Shown: piece by piece, positions 23,833 through 35,939 of the stretch
Layout of the letters: the number at the start of each line of letters is the position of its first letter
How positions within the stretch are numbered: the first letter of the stretch is position 1
NCBI GenBank assembly: GCA_964017195.1
Contig: OZ024896.1
Span: forward strand, 3,364,487-3,428,486
Direction of reading: 5' to 3'
Length of the DNA stretch: 64,000 nucleotides
Source: Siderastrea radians
Taxonomy: Eukaryota > Cnidaria > Anthozoa > Scleractinia > Rhizangiidae
The notes under the pieces: generated by a model
Seen by the model: only the letters and a program-made list of their open reading frames with translations
Database searches by the model: none
What the model was told of the DNA's origin: nothing
Translations under genes and position numbers: made by a program

Positions 23833-24835
23833 GGGAGAAAAACAGTTTTGATCTATTTTACCGTATATGACCAAATCATCCCCTGGGGGCTTATTCCAAA
23901 ATTGACCTCGTAGACGGGTTGCGTATTCCTTCATTTACAGTATCTGAAAAGAATTATTCTCATAAGTTGAATAAAAAGTTCAGTATTTACCAAAATACTT
24001 ACTTCATGGCACACATGGATATATGTACCTAAGAAATCTATTTACAGTTACTTACATCAACTTCAAGTCAAACATGGTTGTTCAAAACAGTTCATCAGAG
24101 ACTACCTTACAACTATATAAAAAAGGAAAAAAGTTTCAGTGTAATATAAAGCTTTGAAATTGCAAAACCTACTGTACCATTAAACTATGTTTCTTAATTT
24201 AGGGCGTGCTTTATCAACCATATTCCAGAATAACAATATGCAGTCCCTTATATGGGAATGCTTGAGTTATTAAGTTTGCTAAATATATTCTTGACATCTT
24301 AGGTCAACAAGTACCACTAATGCACTGTTTCTTCCAAGTGTGGATGTTAAGTGATTGTTATAGAGCATTCAGTTTAAATTTTATTACAGAATCTGGTCGA
24401 ATGAAAGCACCCATAATAACGAGTGTACCACTACTAAATGCTCTTCAGTTGTAAGGAGAAATCAGGTGTTGGTCACTCCTATCAGTAGTATCCTGTAATA
24501 ATAAATAAAGTGTGAAGTGAATGCATTTAAGTCTGGAATGTTACTGTTCAAGTAGCCTTTTGCTTCCTTAACCTATCCTGCACATCAGTGAACAACAGTA
24601 GAGAGAATCATCAGAATGTGAAAGGTTAAAAAGGGAAGGGACCACTAGTTTCTGAAGTTGAAATATTTCAGCAGAACTATGTAATTTTATGTTCCTGTAG
24701 ATATGAGCTAAAAAGGGAAACACCCTGTAAAATGCAACATTTTCATGAAATTAAAAAAGCTAAAAAACTGATAATCAGTCTTAGACGTATGATATGCACC
24801 CTTTAGGTGGTCATGTAGCTCTCAGAAATCTTAAT
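23833..24835. other. No coding feature seen inside the insertion
   Basis: AT-rich sequence between the THAP exon and the 3' end of the convergent YqaJ gene. A transposase core for the THAP ORF would be expected here and is not visible. Confidence 0.5.
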
Positions 24836-26660
24836 TTAAGCCCATTTGCTGTATAAGAGTTGTCCATATGGCACCCAACCACTATGGAGGTACAGAGGTT
24901 TGCCTCTCTTTACTCTCTGTGTCAACAATTCAGGGAAAAAAGCCCTTTTGTAAAAAAATTCAAGTTTGGGAAGAACTTCATTCTGCCACCTGTTACTTTC
25001 AAAGATAATGTTCTCTTTAAATAAAGGCAATTCCCCTCCAAAATACACGATAAATACAATACCTTTCAGATCTAAATTGTAGGCGACATACAGTTGTCCT
25101 TGGACTTGAATGTAGTAGTCATGTGTTCTTTTGAGTCTGATAGTTCCATCACTAAGTTTTTCTAGGAAAAATTTTTTAGTCTTACAGGCATCTTCAACTG
25201 TCATGCCTCAGTGCTTTTCTAAATGGAGATTTAATCTCCATCCCCCACTTCTCATTTGTGTCAAGATTTGTAATTACTCTATCCAAGCTTGCCCCCAGAA
25301 ATGGTTTCTTCTTGGACAGTAAAAGTCCAACTTCTTTCACCTCAACAGTGATTCCTTCTTGTTGCATTTCCTTTATGTAAATTAAAGACCCACAGCTTTA
25401 TCTTCAGTTTCCATTCCATACTGTACAGCCTCTGTGGTAAAATTCCCATAGAGCATGGCTTTCACTTTATTTGATGGTTCCACTTTAGTTTTCACTGTTT
25501 TTCCGAAATTTGAAGCAGTCAGCACTGACTTACGTTTGTCAAACCAGAGTTGGTTTTTGGTTTGGCCCCTTGTGAGTCTTTCGGTGTCACTATCTCTTTG
25601 TCTGTGATTGTCACGTTTTCAACATGCTCATCTACGATGTTTTTAAAATGAGCTGTAGCAATGTTATAGTTGTCAGTGAAGGGTATGTCCTCTTGATCTC
25701 CCTCCCCTTTTTCCGAGGCTGTAGTTGATGTTCATCACTGCCTGTGCATTTTGATTTAAGGTCATGAAAAAGAAAGAAAGAACTTGAAGGCAAACAATTC
25801 CCAAGCTTCACTTCGAGTGCGTTGATTTGGCTCTCTTGGATCGACCTTTATGATTTTGGGTCGCGTTCTAGTGTTCTTTTTGCCGAAACTTATTTTCCTG
25901 ATTAGCACTTTATCAAGCGGCTTTGCAGCAACACTTTGATTGCGAGGCACAACCCAGGCGGACAGTCGTGAGGTACAGGTTAATGGCTCAGGATTTTTTT
26001 GTAACTCTCTTCTGGTAAAATCTTCAACAGCAAAGAACACTCTTCCGACGTGATTACACTTTCCTTTGCCTTGCACTCCAAGACCAGCGGGGCAAGTGCA
26101 GGCTGCTCGCAATACATCACACGTAGGCGAAAACTCAACAATTACTCTGTATGGCGTCTTCATTCATCGATGGTAAGACGGTTGCCCTGACGTAGGTTTT
26201 GTTTTCAAAAATTTTATTTTCTAGCTTTTTGACATTTCCTTCGAAAAAGAATCAGAAGAATTGATAGGACTTAAGCTTCTTATAATGTGTTCCTTTGAGT
26301 ACGATGTGGCGATATTTGCGCGAGGATACCACGAGGTAGTCGTATAGCTAGATGAAATTCATTTCTGGCAAACGACGGAGATCAGTTGACCATCCAAGAG
26401 CTGAAATCCTTCTTATGGTGGCTTCGTATTTAAAATCCCCTTGATCTTGTAGAGAATCCTTTTCATTTCCCCTATTGTTCGCACTCGACGGTAGGACTTC
26501 TCGCATTAGCAAAGCGTACACTGGCTTTCAACACTAGATCAGCTTTCACTCCTCCCGTCGATTCTGAATAAGATCGCAGAATTTCTCGTAGATTCTTTGC
26601 TGTGAGGTTTTGAATGTCATCTAGGGACGATATTTCCTTATCTCTATATTTTAGAACCAT
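24836..26660 (-). pseudogene. Decayed SAP-SWIM-YqaJ exonuclease gene
   Basis: Read on the minus strand. A SAP-like helix pair (LTAKNLREILRSYSES, within 26475-26660) comes first. Next is a region with LYDYLVVSSRKYRHIVLKG and FENKTYVRATVLPSM, then a SWIM zinc finger CTCPAGLGVQGKGKCNHV (about 26080-26110). A YqaJ-type nuclease domain follows, in pieces: WFDKRKSVLTASNFGKTV, LLLSKKKPFLGASLDRVI, KWGMEIKSPFRKA and KRTHDYYIQVQGQLYVAY, ending NEVLPKLEFFYKRAFFPELL. The domain order matches an uncharacterised family I recall from corals. At least three frameshifts (about 25205, 25385-25400, 25540) and several stops make it a pseudogene. YqaJ proteins are lambda-exonuclease-like recombination nucleases. 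It converges on the THAP exon. Confidence 0.85.
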
Positions 26661-26851
26661 TTTGGACAGAGAACTCACGGATAAAGCTCGAGTTTCCCTT
26701 GAAATGCTACTAAAATCAGCTGTTTGATTACGCGTGGTCAACCTCAGCCTCGCTATTGTGTGTATGGCGCCGGGAACTGTAAAAAGGGCCATTTGCATTT
26801 GCATTTGAGAAGTCTAGAAGATGCAACAACACATTCGCATTCTTTGGACTA

Positions 26852-28924
26852 CCTAATAGCGGAGCCTGCGGGCAAAGCCCGCCAGCGGAGCTCCATTGCT
26901 AAGGAAATATGGTAACCTATCAATCCGAGAAATTTTGGTTGTGACGTAATAGTCACGTGACCGTCCGTCCGTACGTCCGTACATCCGTACGTCCGTACGT
27001 CCGTCCGTCCACACACTCTGTGGGAGGGGGAGGGGAGTCCCAAGGCAACCCGACGGGGGCAGAGAATGCCATCTTTTCTTGGCGGGAAATCGCACGGTGC
27101 TTTAGGGCAACCGGTATTTTTCTTGGCGGGAAATCGCATGGCCATCGTCGCTTTTGAAAAAGAGGTTTCTTTAAAAGCTTAAGCTTCTTTAGCACTTAAC
27201 GATATACGCGATTGCTCGAGAGTACTGAAGTTTTATACTTGACAAAAAAACATCTAATATATCTAAATGGAAAGAAAAAGTTCAAAAGAATACTGGCAGA
27301 AGGCGAAAAGTTCAAGTTACGAAAGCTGCATTCAAAGGACTTCATCGCTTTGTTTTCTTCACGGCGGAGAGTTTGCCCTGTTCTGAAACACAACCGAGTA
27401 AGTGAAGTTTTTAAAAGGTCTCAGGTACATGATTTCGAGTATTAAAAGAAATTACGTTTTGAAATGTAAATTTGACTTATGCCATTAGAAATGTGTTATT
27501 TACTTTTGACTTTAAAAAGTTATTCGAAAACGCGCTCAGATTTGTGACAGATTCTTGAATATTTTGCCATGCTGAGCCGATTTCACTCGCGTGGACCGAC
27601 CTACGACTTTGGAAGTGTAACGCGAATTGCATTTAAGTATAAACTTTGGGGTTTTCGAATAAATGTTTCTCAAAAATGATTTCTCTGTCCATTATTTTGT
27701 GTTTGTTTATTCATAACAGTAGGTCTAAGCACAGCCGCAAGACAACTGCACAAGCTTTGCTTTCAATTTTCACCGTCCGGTCCATCTCTTTGAGCAACTG
27801 TCGATTTTCTTGTCCTAGAAGTTTTCAATATAATAATCTTTTAAGCGAAGCAGTTGTCGGTTTAAAGCTATTTTATCCGAAAAGCTTCCGAAAACAGTTT
27901 TGTGCTTTCCTCAAAGCGCCTAACTTTATATAGGCTTACTTCGCATCCGCAAAACTTATGCCGGCATAATAACAATTTAATTAAAGCGTGTTTGGCGTTT
28001 CTTTGTTTTGAATCTTGATTGCCTCTAGTTAGAGAACGAAATATAACAGTTATTTGAAAGACTATAAGCGAAGCAGTTGTCGGTTTAAACCTATTATGCC
28101 CGAAAAGCTTCCAAAAACAGTTCGGTGCATTTTTTAAAGCGCTCGAATTTCAGACAATTTGCAGCCGTAAAACTTATGCAACAGAGTTAAGAATGTTTGG
28201 ACGGTGTTTGTTCGTTTGTTTTCAATCTCAATGGTCTCAAGTTAGAGAACGAAATATAAGCGAAGCAGTTTTGAGTTTAAAGCTATTTTATCCGGTAAGT
28301 AATGTGTGTTCCTCAAAGTGCTTGAATTCTTTCGCGGCTGCTAAAACCTACGCGACATTTCTTCGATAAGTTTATTACAAGTGCCTCGAAGCTCCCCAGA
28401 TCCTTTATTTCGGGTAATCCCAGTAAAATGCCGGTGAAATGTCAGTATAAATTTTGACCAGACTAATATTTTTATTTAGTGGCAGTTCATGTTATTTGTT
28501 AACATCCGAACGCGATGAAGATAACCCATTTAAACAGTCGAATAATTTTTATTTTGTTTTTGTAAATGAGCGCCGTTTCAAGTTCATTCAAGCGAACAGC
28601 CAATAAACCAAGGAGATTTGACAAGCCTTGACAGTTAATGACAGGATATGGAAACATTGCAAACACCAAGCTAGACGGCTCGTGAGTAAAATAATCAAGC
28701 TGTGCTCAGCCTCTAGAACGACCTTTCGAGCTTGGTTTTACAGAACAGATCCCCAAAATATTGAAGGACAATTCGGAACACTTTCAGGCTTTTTAAGAAA
28801 CACTTTTCGAAAGCGAACGAGCCAAAAAAAGCCCCGAAATGTCACGGTATTTCAGACCGAAAAGTTTCAGGACTATTTTTGAGAAACGAACACCAGTTTA
28901 TTCCTTCGCGGCTCCGCTTTTAGG
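26852..28924. mobile_element. Repeat with TIR-like ends CCTAATAGCGGAGCC
   Basis: CCTAATAGCGGAGCC (26852-26866) is matched by the reverse complement of 28910-28924 (CCTAAAAGCGGAGCC), 14 of 15 bases. Inside are GCAAAGCCCGCCAGCGGAGC, a CGTCCGTCCGTACGTCCGTA tract (about 26960-27010), two copies of TTTTCTTGGCGGGAAATCGCA, and three long repeats at 27.8-28.3 kb. No target duplication was found, so the TIRs may only mark related repeat edges. Confidence 0.45.
27838..28340 (+). repeat. Three imperfect copies of a ~200-bp unit
   Basis: ATAAGCGAAGCAGTTGTCGG, TTTAAAGCTATTTTATCCG and, further on, CTCAAAGCGC recur starting near 27838, 28066 and 28256, so spacing is about 228 and 190. Copies also share TAGTTAGAGAACGAAATATA before each start. 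No function can be assigned. Confidence 0.75.
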
Positions 28925-28935
28925 CTTGGCTAAAT

Positions 28936-30900
28936 CTATATATTAACCGAACTTGAAAAACGCACAGCGGCCAAAAAACTCAAAAACAATAAATCTCCGT
29001 TTTCAGACAAAATCAAAAACGAAATGATCAAATCCAGCTTAAACGAGTTAATGCCTGTTTATATTAGTTAATGGTGTTCTTAGCTCGGGCCCTATGCCTC
29101 AAACATGGTTCGGTGGCCTTATTACACCAATCTTTAAAAGTGGAACTAAAAGTGATCCCTCTATGTATTTCTAGTTGTCTTGGAAAACTATTTTGTTCAA
29201 TTCTTAATCATAGACTTCTTGAACCCGTTCAGTCGCTTGACATACTTTATAAATCTCAAATTGGTTTTCTAGCAAACAATCGAACAGCAGACCATGTTCT
29301 TACACTACGAACATTAATAGACAAATATGTCAATTTTCACCAAACGAAAGTATATGCATGTTTTGTGGTCTTTAGAAAAGCATTTGATTCGGTCTGGCAT
29401 GATGGACTTCTATACAAGCTGTTACAAATCAATTTCCGGGGAAACTTCTATAATGTAATTAAAAGTTTATAATCGAATTCTACCTCCTCTGTTAGAATTG
29501 GAAATAGCCAAACGCGATCTTTTCAATGCGCCAGAGGTGTGCGCCAAGGCTGCATTTTAAGTCCTTTGCTCTTTAACCTATACGTCAATCTCGGATTTAG
29601 CTTTCTCCTTCAACAATATTCTATCTGATCCGTTCGTGCTACCAAATGGCACCAAACTCAACTCTCTTTTTTGTGCAGACGACTTAATTATATTATCACG
29701 ATCAAAATTAGGATTGCAAAATTACATAAAGGAGTTATCCTCATATCGCAACTCTTGGATGCTAAGGATAAACCCTAAGAAAACCAAGACAATGATTTTT
29801 CAACGATGCACAAAAAATGCAATTATGTTTTTCACATAGGCAGTAAAATAATAGACATTGTCCAAAACTATACCTACCTAGGGACTCCCATCTCATCCTC
29901 CCGAAATTTTACACTTTCGCTTGAACACCTTCGACAAAAAGCTCTTCATGCTTTCCTTGGTCTACGACAACCTTCTCTTGCGTGTAAAATTTTTGACTCA
30001 ATGATTTCACCAATTTTAACCTACAATAGTGAAGTTTGGGGTGCCTTTGTGAAATCAGATTTTAAGTCGTGGGACAGCTCCGCAATTGAAAAAAACTCAT
30101 TTACAATTCTGTAAACGTTATTTAGAAGTTCATGACAAGGCATCCAATATTGCATGTAGAGCTGAACTTGGTAAATTCCCTTTGATCATTGACATAAATA
30201 AAAAGATACTTAATTACTTAAACTACCTCCGAGAAAAGAAAGAAAGCTCTATAGTCAAACATTCTTTAAAAATACCTATTGACCTTCATTATAACGGTCA
30301 TAATAGTTTTTACTCTAGTCTCATGGAAATGACTGACTATTATAATTTCTGTGACTTTAATTGTAATTCATTGAATGAAGGTAAACTCAAACGATATGTA
30401 GATCTCATGAAAAAGAAATATATCTCTTATTGGAACCAAACCCTTCAACATTTGCAAAAACTTAGTTTTTATTACACATTCAAAAAGAATTATAGCCTTT
30501 CTGCCTACCTAGATCTAACCTGAAGAAAGAACCCATCTAGAAAATCATTAGTAAAACTGAGAATTAGCAGTCATAAACCTCGGATTGAAACAGGTAGATA
30601 CAGCAAAATACCTCGTGATGAGAGGTTATGTAGTCTCTGCAATTGTAACAAAATAGAAGATGAAACTCATTTTTTACTAGATTTCCCGAGCTATTCTTCG
30701 ATAAGAGACAGGTTCTTTTCTAAAATACAACCTAAAATCCCATTTCTACGACTATTATCAAATGAGACCTTATTGTCACATCTTATGAACTGTATTGATT
30801 ATTTTATAAATATTCAATTAATTTCATTCATCTCGTCATGCTTTGAACTGAGAGACAAACTAGTTACAATTGCGGCTACCTCTCTGAATGGTTACAAATA
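28936..30900 (+). pseudogene. LINE ORF2 3' part: reverse transcriptase and C-terminal region
   Basis: Read with frame changes: KKLKNNKSPFSDKIKNEM, TWFGGLITPIFKSGTKSD, SSCLGKLFCSILNHRLL, SQIGFLANNRTADHVLTL, ACFVVFRKAFDSVWHDGL, RGVRQGCILSPLLFNLY, LFCADDLIILSRSK and SWMLRINPKKTKTMIF. The catalytic block FCADD replaces the usual YADD. The C-terminal part runs through HFLLDFPSYSSIRDRFF to LNGYK and a stop near 30900. Indels or stops near 29070, 29470, 29590, 29840, 30085 and 30523 inactivate it. It belongs with the fragment at 22622-23413. Confidence 0.9.
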
Positions 30901-31639
30901 ATAAATGGTTGTAATCTCTTTAGTTATTTTAATTACCACCATTTTCACTACTACGCGACTTTTCTTTTCAAAACACCTCTGAGCACTTTGCAATACGCTT
31001 CCGTCAACCATACCTTATATGGGAAGTGTGTGATGTTACCGCAATTGAATTGAGCTCGAAGGAATAATGATGGCGCCAAATTATCCCGTAAATGTGCACT
31101 GGCGAGACATATATTGACTAGTAAGAGGCTTTAGAGTCGTTGATGTTGCAAGAATACTTCACGTTTGGTAGATATTTGTAAAGAAATTTCGACATTTCTC
31201 AGTTCAGAATTAAATACCCGCCCGGTGGATTATCCTAGGCGGCGGATGGTAAGCGTGCGTTTAAACTCGAGAATAAGCTAAACCAAAGTGTGAAGTAATA
31301 ATTCTAGCTTTTCTGACCTGAAAATAGCACACGACATGTTATTCACCACGAGTATAAATCTGGCAATATCCCGAAGTGTACGAGGACGAAATTCAGGAGT
31401 GGATAGAGTATGCAACGGGAAAACGAATCATGATCGGCGTGCGATCAACCGATTCGTGAAGAAAATGGGTTTTACAAGAAGAAAGGTACGTATGACTAGC
31501 TGCATTTTTTTGGAAGGAACACTGCTAATTCTAATCACCTATCACCTCCGGAATGAATTGAAAAGCAAAATAAAGCATAAGCTTATAATGGGCTTGTAAC
31601 GTTTGTTGTTCTACGTTTCGAGAATGTAAACGGCTATCT

Positions 31640-32412
31640 CTAAAATAGAGAACGGGGCATCGAGGAACGGGGAACGGGGAACGGGGAATCTCTAAAATAG
31701 GGAATCTCTAAAACGGGGAATCTCTAAAATAGGGAATCTCTAAAATGGGGAATCTCTAAAATAGGGAATCTCTAAAACGGGGAATCTCTAAAATAGGGAA
31801 TCTCTAAAATGGGGAATCTCTAAAATAGGGAATCTCTAAAACGGGGAATCTCTAAAATAGGGAATCTCTAAAATGGGGAATCTCTAAAATAGGGAATCTC
31901 TAAAATAGGGAATCTCTAAAGTAGGGAATCTCTAAAATAGGGAATCTCTAAAATGGGGAATCTCTAAAATAGGGAATCTCTAAAAGGGGGAATCTCTAAA
32001 ATAGGAATCTCTAAAATAGGGAATCTCTAAAAGGGGGAATCTCTAAAATAGGGAATCTCTAAAATGGGGAATCTCTAAAATAGGGAATCTCTAAAATAGG
32101 GAATCTCTAAAATAGGGAATCTCTAAAATACGGAATCTCTAAAATAGGGAATCTCTAAAGCGGGGAATCTCTAAAATAGGGAATCTCTAAAATGGGGAAT
32201 CTCTAAAATAGGGAATCTCTAAAATAGGGAATCTCTAAAATAGGGAATCTCTAAAACGGGGAATCTCTAAAATAGGGAATCTCTAAAACGGGGAATCTCT
32301 AAAATAGGGAATCTCAAAAATAGGGAATCTCTAAAATAGGGAATCTCTAAAGTAGGGAATCTCTAAAATAGGGAATCTCTAAAATAGGGAATCTCTAAAG
32401 CGGGGAATCCCT
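31640..32412 (+). repeat. 17-bp satellite array A (GGGAATCTCTAAAATAG)
   Basis: Roughly 43 head-to-tail copies, preceded by GGAACGGGGAACGGGG. Variation is concentrated in three bases (ATA, ACG, ATG, AAG, GCG), while GGGAATCTCTAAA is nearly constant. It is the inverted counterpart of array B. Confidence 0.97.
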
Positions 32413-33778
32413 AAAACAAAAAATTCTCGCAGCGGTCCTTTCGAAACTCAGCTCAGCGGGGTCAAAAGGTCAAGTTCGTGGGGTATGAATGGTGCGACCA
32501 CCAGCAGTTTGTTGGTTTCTCGTTTTAACGGTTCTCTGGTTGGTGATGTATTTATGGTTGCCGGTAGAAAAAAACAGCGAATACCAGTTGGGTTTTGACG
32601 TTTAGTTCGGTCAGTTCGCGTTATTGGAAGGCGTAGTAATTATTTATGTCTGTGGGGCTAATCGAATTTCGCAAAACTTATTTCCCTCGAGACATTTGGA
32701 TGTATTAAGCAACCCTTTTTCCGCAATTTGTTAACTCTGTTGAATTTGCACAAACTTTCTTCAGCTGCCATACTTTCCACGGCGGGTAATTTTCTTCTTA
32801 ACTCAGCGTTTCACTTGCACGCCGATCCAGAACCCGCATCCAGAACAACTTACGCCGTACTGATGAGCTCTAAGAAGAGCGAAACAGCTGTCTACGGCTG
32901 AAATCCAGCTCTGTTGAAGTTCTATCAAAGTGTCGTGTTGATGTCTTGCAAAGTCAAATCTTTCTACGTAGTCAGATCAGCCTTGCTGCTATGTTTGTCA
33001 TCACAGATTTTTGCTGGTACTCTTCCTGAAGTGTTTACGATCTATACTCGCCGGCCTTCATTTTTGTTCAACAGAGTCTATGTAGCCGTTATTTGGGTCG
33101 TCACGAAGGAGCGTTGCGTGATTACCCAAATGCATAGGAGACGGCATTGATCAGACTTTCCCAAAACTAGAAATTGTGGTACCGGTGCACGTGCGATATT
33201 TTAATTTCCGACATCGTTTGCGTGCAGACATGAATTATTCCTTCCCATAATTCGTGTATGTACGCAGGCTACGTACGTGAAATTTTAAGAAAAATTTTAG
33301 TAGCTTAATAATTTCACGTACATGAAATTAATTTCCGTTTCTTTTGGTTTTTCCGCTTTGTTTCGTTTTATTCCCTTTTCGTTATGTTTGGTTCCATTCG
33401 ATTCCGTGTTCGCAGTTACCGTAAACAAATTACAGATGCTTTACAAATTTAATAATGGAAGCGCTGCTTAAAGATCCGAACTTGATTTAGGAGGTTACCT
33501 TTTTACGTTTACGTAAGCCGTTCATTTATCGTCTCTAATTTTATTTACGCACGTAAACCCAGTTAAATTCACGCCCGCGCGCACGTAACATTTACATAAC
33601 AGTGGAAATCAACCTTTATGCTTTGCGCTTCAGGTTACCGAATGAGTCGATCTGCTCAAGTAAGCTATACAGGCTCTGGCGATTACAATAAATACGTTTT
33701 CACGTTCATTTGTATATGTAAGCCTCACAGATGCTACCCTGGCTCCACAGGCCCGTTGAGTATAGATCAGATAGATAA
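32413..33778. other. Interior of the 7.69-kb element, no gene seen
   Basis: Only short ORFs without recognisable domains. The first about 60 bases (GCGGTCCTTTCGAAACTCAG...) match, inverted, the sequence flanking array B. Confidence 0.5.
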
Positions 33779-35202
33779 CAGGGCGTAACATGTCGATAAT
33801 TTCGATAGTCGATAAAAGTCGATCGTTGTCGATCGTTGTCGATAGTAATCAATCGACAAATATCGGAAGTCGATAAAAATCGATCACCCGATTTCTTGTG
33901 ATTATCGATTTTGATCGATTTTCAATGTTACAGTTCGATTTTGATCGATTTCAATCGACAAGTATCGAAAACAAAACGATGTACGGTGGGAGACAAGACT
34001 ACAGTTGTTGAACACGGAAAATTTATAACAAAGCAGGATTGACTGTGCCAAGAATTAATTTTACCGATTTTACACTGTAAATTTTGAAAACTAAAATAAA
34101 CATGAGGTGAAAGCAGAAACTACAGCAAAAGTAAATCATTTTCAGATCGAATCTCACAATACTCTCTGACTGTTATGAGTGAATGAAATGTCAAGAAGGC
34201 CATCGCAGTTATAGACGCATCAGTGATTGCGTTCGACGTCAGGTGAACGCAACCTAAACTTGACGCGGGAGTAGCAAAGAAGCATGGTCATGAACATTTT
34301 GCGAAAAGAAACTCGATTTGTGGGTTAGGTACCGGATACAGAAATACGTCATAGACCTTGGACGGACAGCAAATGACCTCGCTTTCACGTCCGAAGGCGC
34401 CTGTGCTGTGAAGAAGCTTGTTTCGAAAGAGAGAGGTTCCACGCTTGAAATAGCAACCTTTCAACCAAAAAGTTATGGCAAATCCTTGGTCAAAATCTTA
34501 CAAACATATGTACGAATCCTTGGTGCATATATCAACTTGCAGTTCGCCGTTTAGTTGGCAAACCTAATCTCGACTTCCATGAGGAACCACTCGGCATACA
34601 ACATTCAAATTATGCCCGTGAGAGTAACACGCTATTTTGATATGTTGTAACACATTTAAATCATTTCTTTTTCAAATAATTGCCTTGGCGAGTCACTTTC
34701 AAAGTTTTGCCTATATGTCACGTGGGACTTTTAAATTTAGAAATCGCTTTGCCTGCTTACCTCGAAATCCATTCGGAAATCGACGACCAAAAGACTTTAT
34801 CGAGGAAGCCACGAACTGAAAGAGGTTGAGAGGACCATTGCACGAATGTTTTTTCCAGTTTATCAAAGGTAAAGGATTAAGCTGGCTTAGTTATAACTTT
34901 TCAGGTTATTGCTCAGTTTTTTTGTTTAACTTTATTGTCATACAGATTTACTTAAGAACTGTTTACACTTCTATGAAAAGTCGTTGAAGCTGTTATTGTT
35001 TTGGTTGATTTCGTAGCCGATCGAGTGAAAAATGGTCTCCATATTTGTCGATAAAAGGCGATAATCAGTTGAAAATCTTGTGATTATCGACTTTTATCGA
35101 CAAATTAAACTTGTCGATTGACAATTATCGACAAATACCGAGTACTTTCGACTTATCGACTACGTTTTCGATGATCGATTTTGATCGACATGTTACGCCC
35201 TG
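33779..35202. mobile_element. hAT-like non-autonomous transposon with TAGATAA target duplication
   Basis: The ends are CAGGGCGTAACATGTCGA and its exact reverse complement, flanked by direct repeats TAGATAA at 33772-33778 and 35203-35209. A CAGGG start and a 7-8 bp duplication suit hAT elements. The first and last about 170 bases are packed with TCGAT/ATCGA(C) motifs in both orientations, a layout expected of subterminal transposase-binding sites. Length 1424 bp. No transposase ORF. It is inserted inside the 7.69 kb element. Confidence 0.88.
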
Positions 35203-35349
35203 TAGATAAGCAGGGGTATATCAGCCGCATCACAGCGGTTGGAGGTAATTTATTAGTGCGCCTTTCAAACAGAGATTTACATAAAGCGAACTCTGAAATT
35301 CACAACCCAAGTGATGATCCCATTTGTTTCCCCGCCGACAATCATAGTT

Positions 35350-35793
35350 AGTATCGACCTCAGACGTTTTTTGAGGGGGGGGATTTTTTTGGCCCGCTTC
35401 ATGGGCCATTGATTTCACTCCGCGCGTTTGAAAAGAATGACCACATGATCACAAGTTCGAGGACTACAAGCTGAACCCAAGATCTGTAAACTTGAAAATG
35501 CGATGAATGAATGAACTGGCAATCATCAGAAATGCTCTCAAATAGCGCCGTTCCTGAAATAAAAGGTCGCCCTTTGGGAAAAATGCAGGAAAAGTGTTAT
35601 CTTAGGGCCAAGAAATATGACGGCGAGTAAAAATTCATTCACCGAAAGTTGAGCGTTGCTGACCTTTGCCGATCTTGCGATCCATAAACTTGTGATCACG
35701 TGGTTATTTTTTTCAAACCGCGGAGTGAAATCAATAGTCCGTGAAGGGAGAGCTAAAAAGACCCTTCTTAACGGACGTCTGAGGTCTGATCGT
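35350..35793. repeat. Foldback repeat with ~105-bp arms
   Basis: The left arm (about 35350-35458; GACCTCAGACG and ATTGATTTCACTCCGCG) is inverted at about 35688-35793, with a loop near 230 bases and arm identity near 80 percent. It may be a MITE or a decayed inner part of the host element. Confidence 0.65.
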
Positions 35794-35939
35794 ACTGTAC
35801 ATCGACAGCTAACCCACCAGCAAAAAACCCAGAAACCTACGAAGTGATCGAAATCAATCAGTCATAGAACGCGACCTTGACCTTTAACCCCGCTAAGCTG
35901 AGCTTCTAAAGAACCGATGCTGTCATTTTAAGGTTTGCC

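Larger units (their letters stand above)
23414..28935. mobile_element. 5.5-kb composite insertion in the LINE ORF (THAP, SAP-SWIM-YqaJ, TIR-like repeat)
   Basis: LINE coding sequence stops near 23413 (...SNEPLNSP) and resumes near 28936 (TELEK..AAKKLKNNKSPFSD), with roughly 25-35 residues of the family missing between. The insert holds a plus-strand THAP exon, a convergent minus-strand decayed SAP-SWIM-YqaJ gene and a 2.1 kb repeat with TIR-like ends. No clear target duplication was found at the outer edges. It may therefore be one element or two adjacent insertions. Confidence 0.6.

Noticed and set aside
23414..28935. Treating the whole insertion as one complete THAP-type (Kolobok or P-like) transposon
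   Set aside because: No matching terminal repeats or target duplication at the outer edges and no transposase core were found, so only a composite insertion is claimed.
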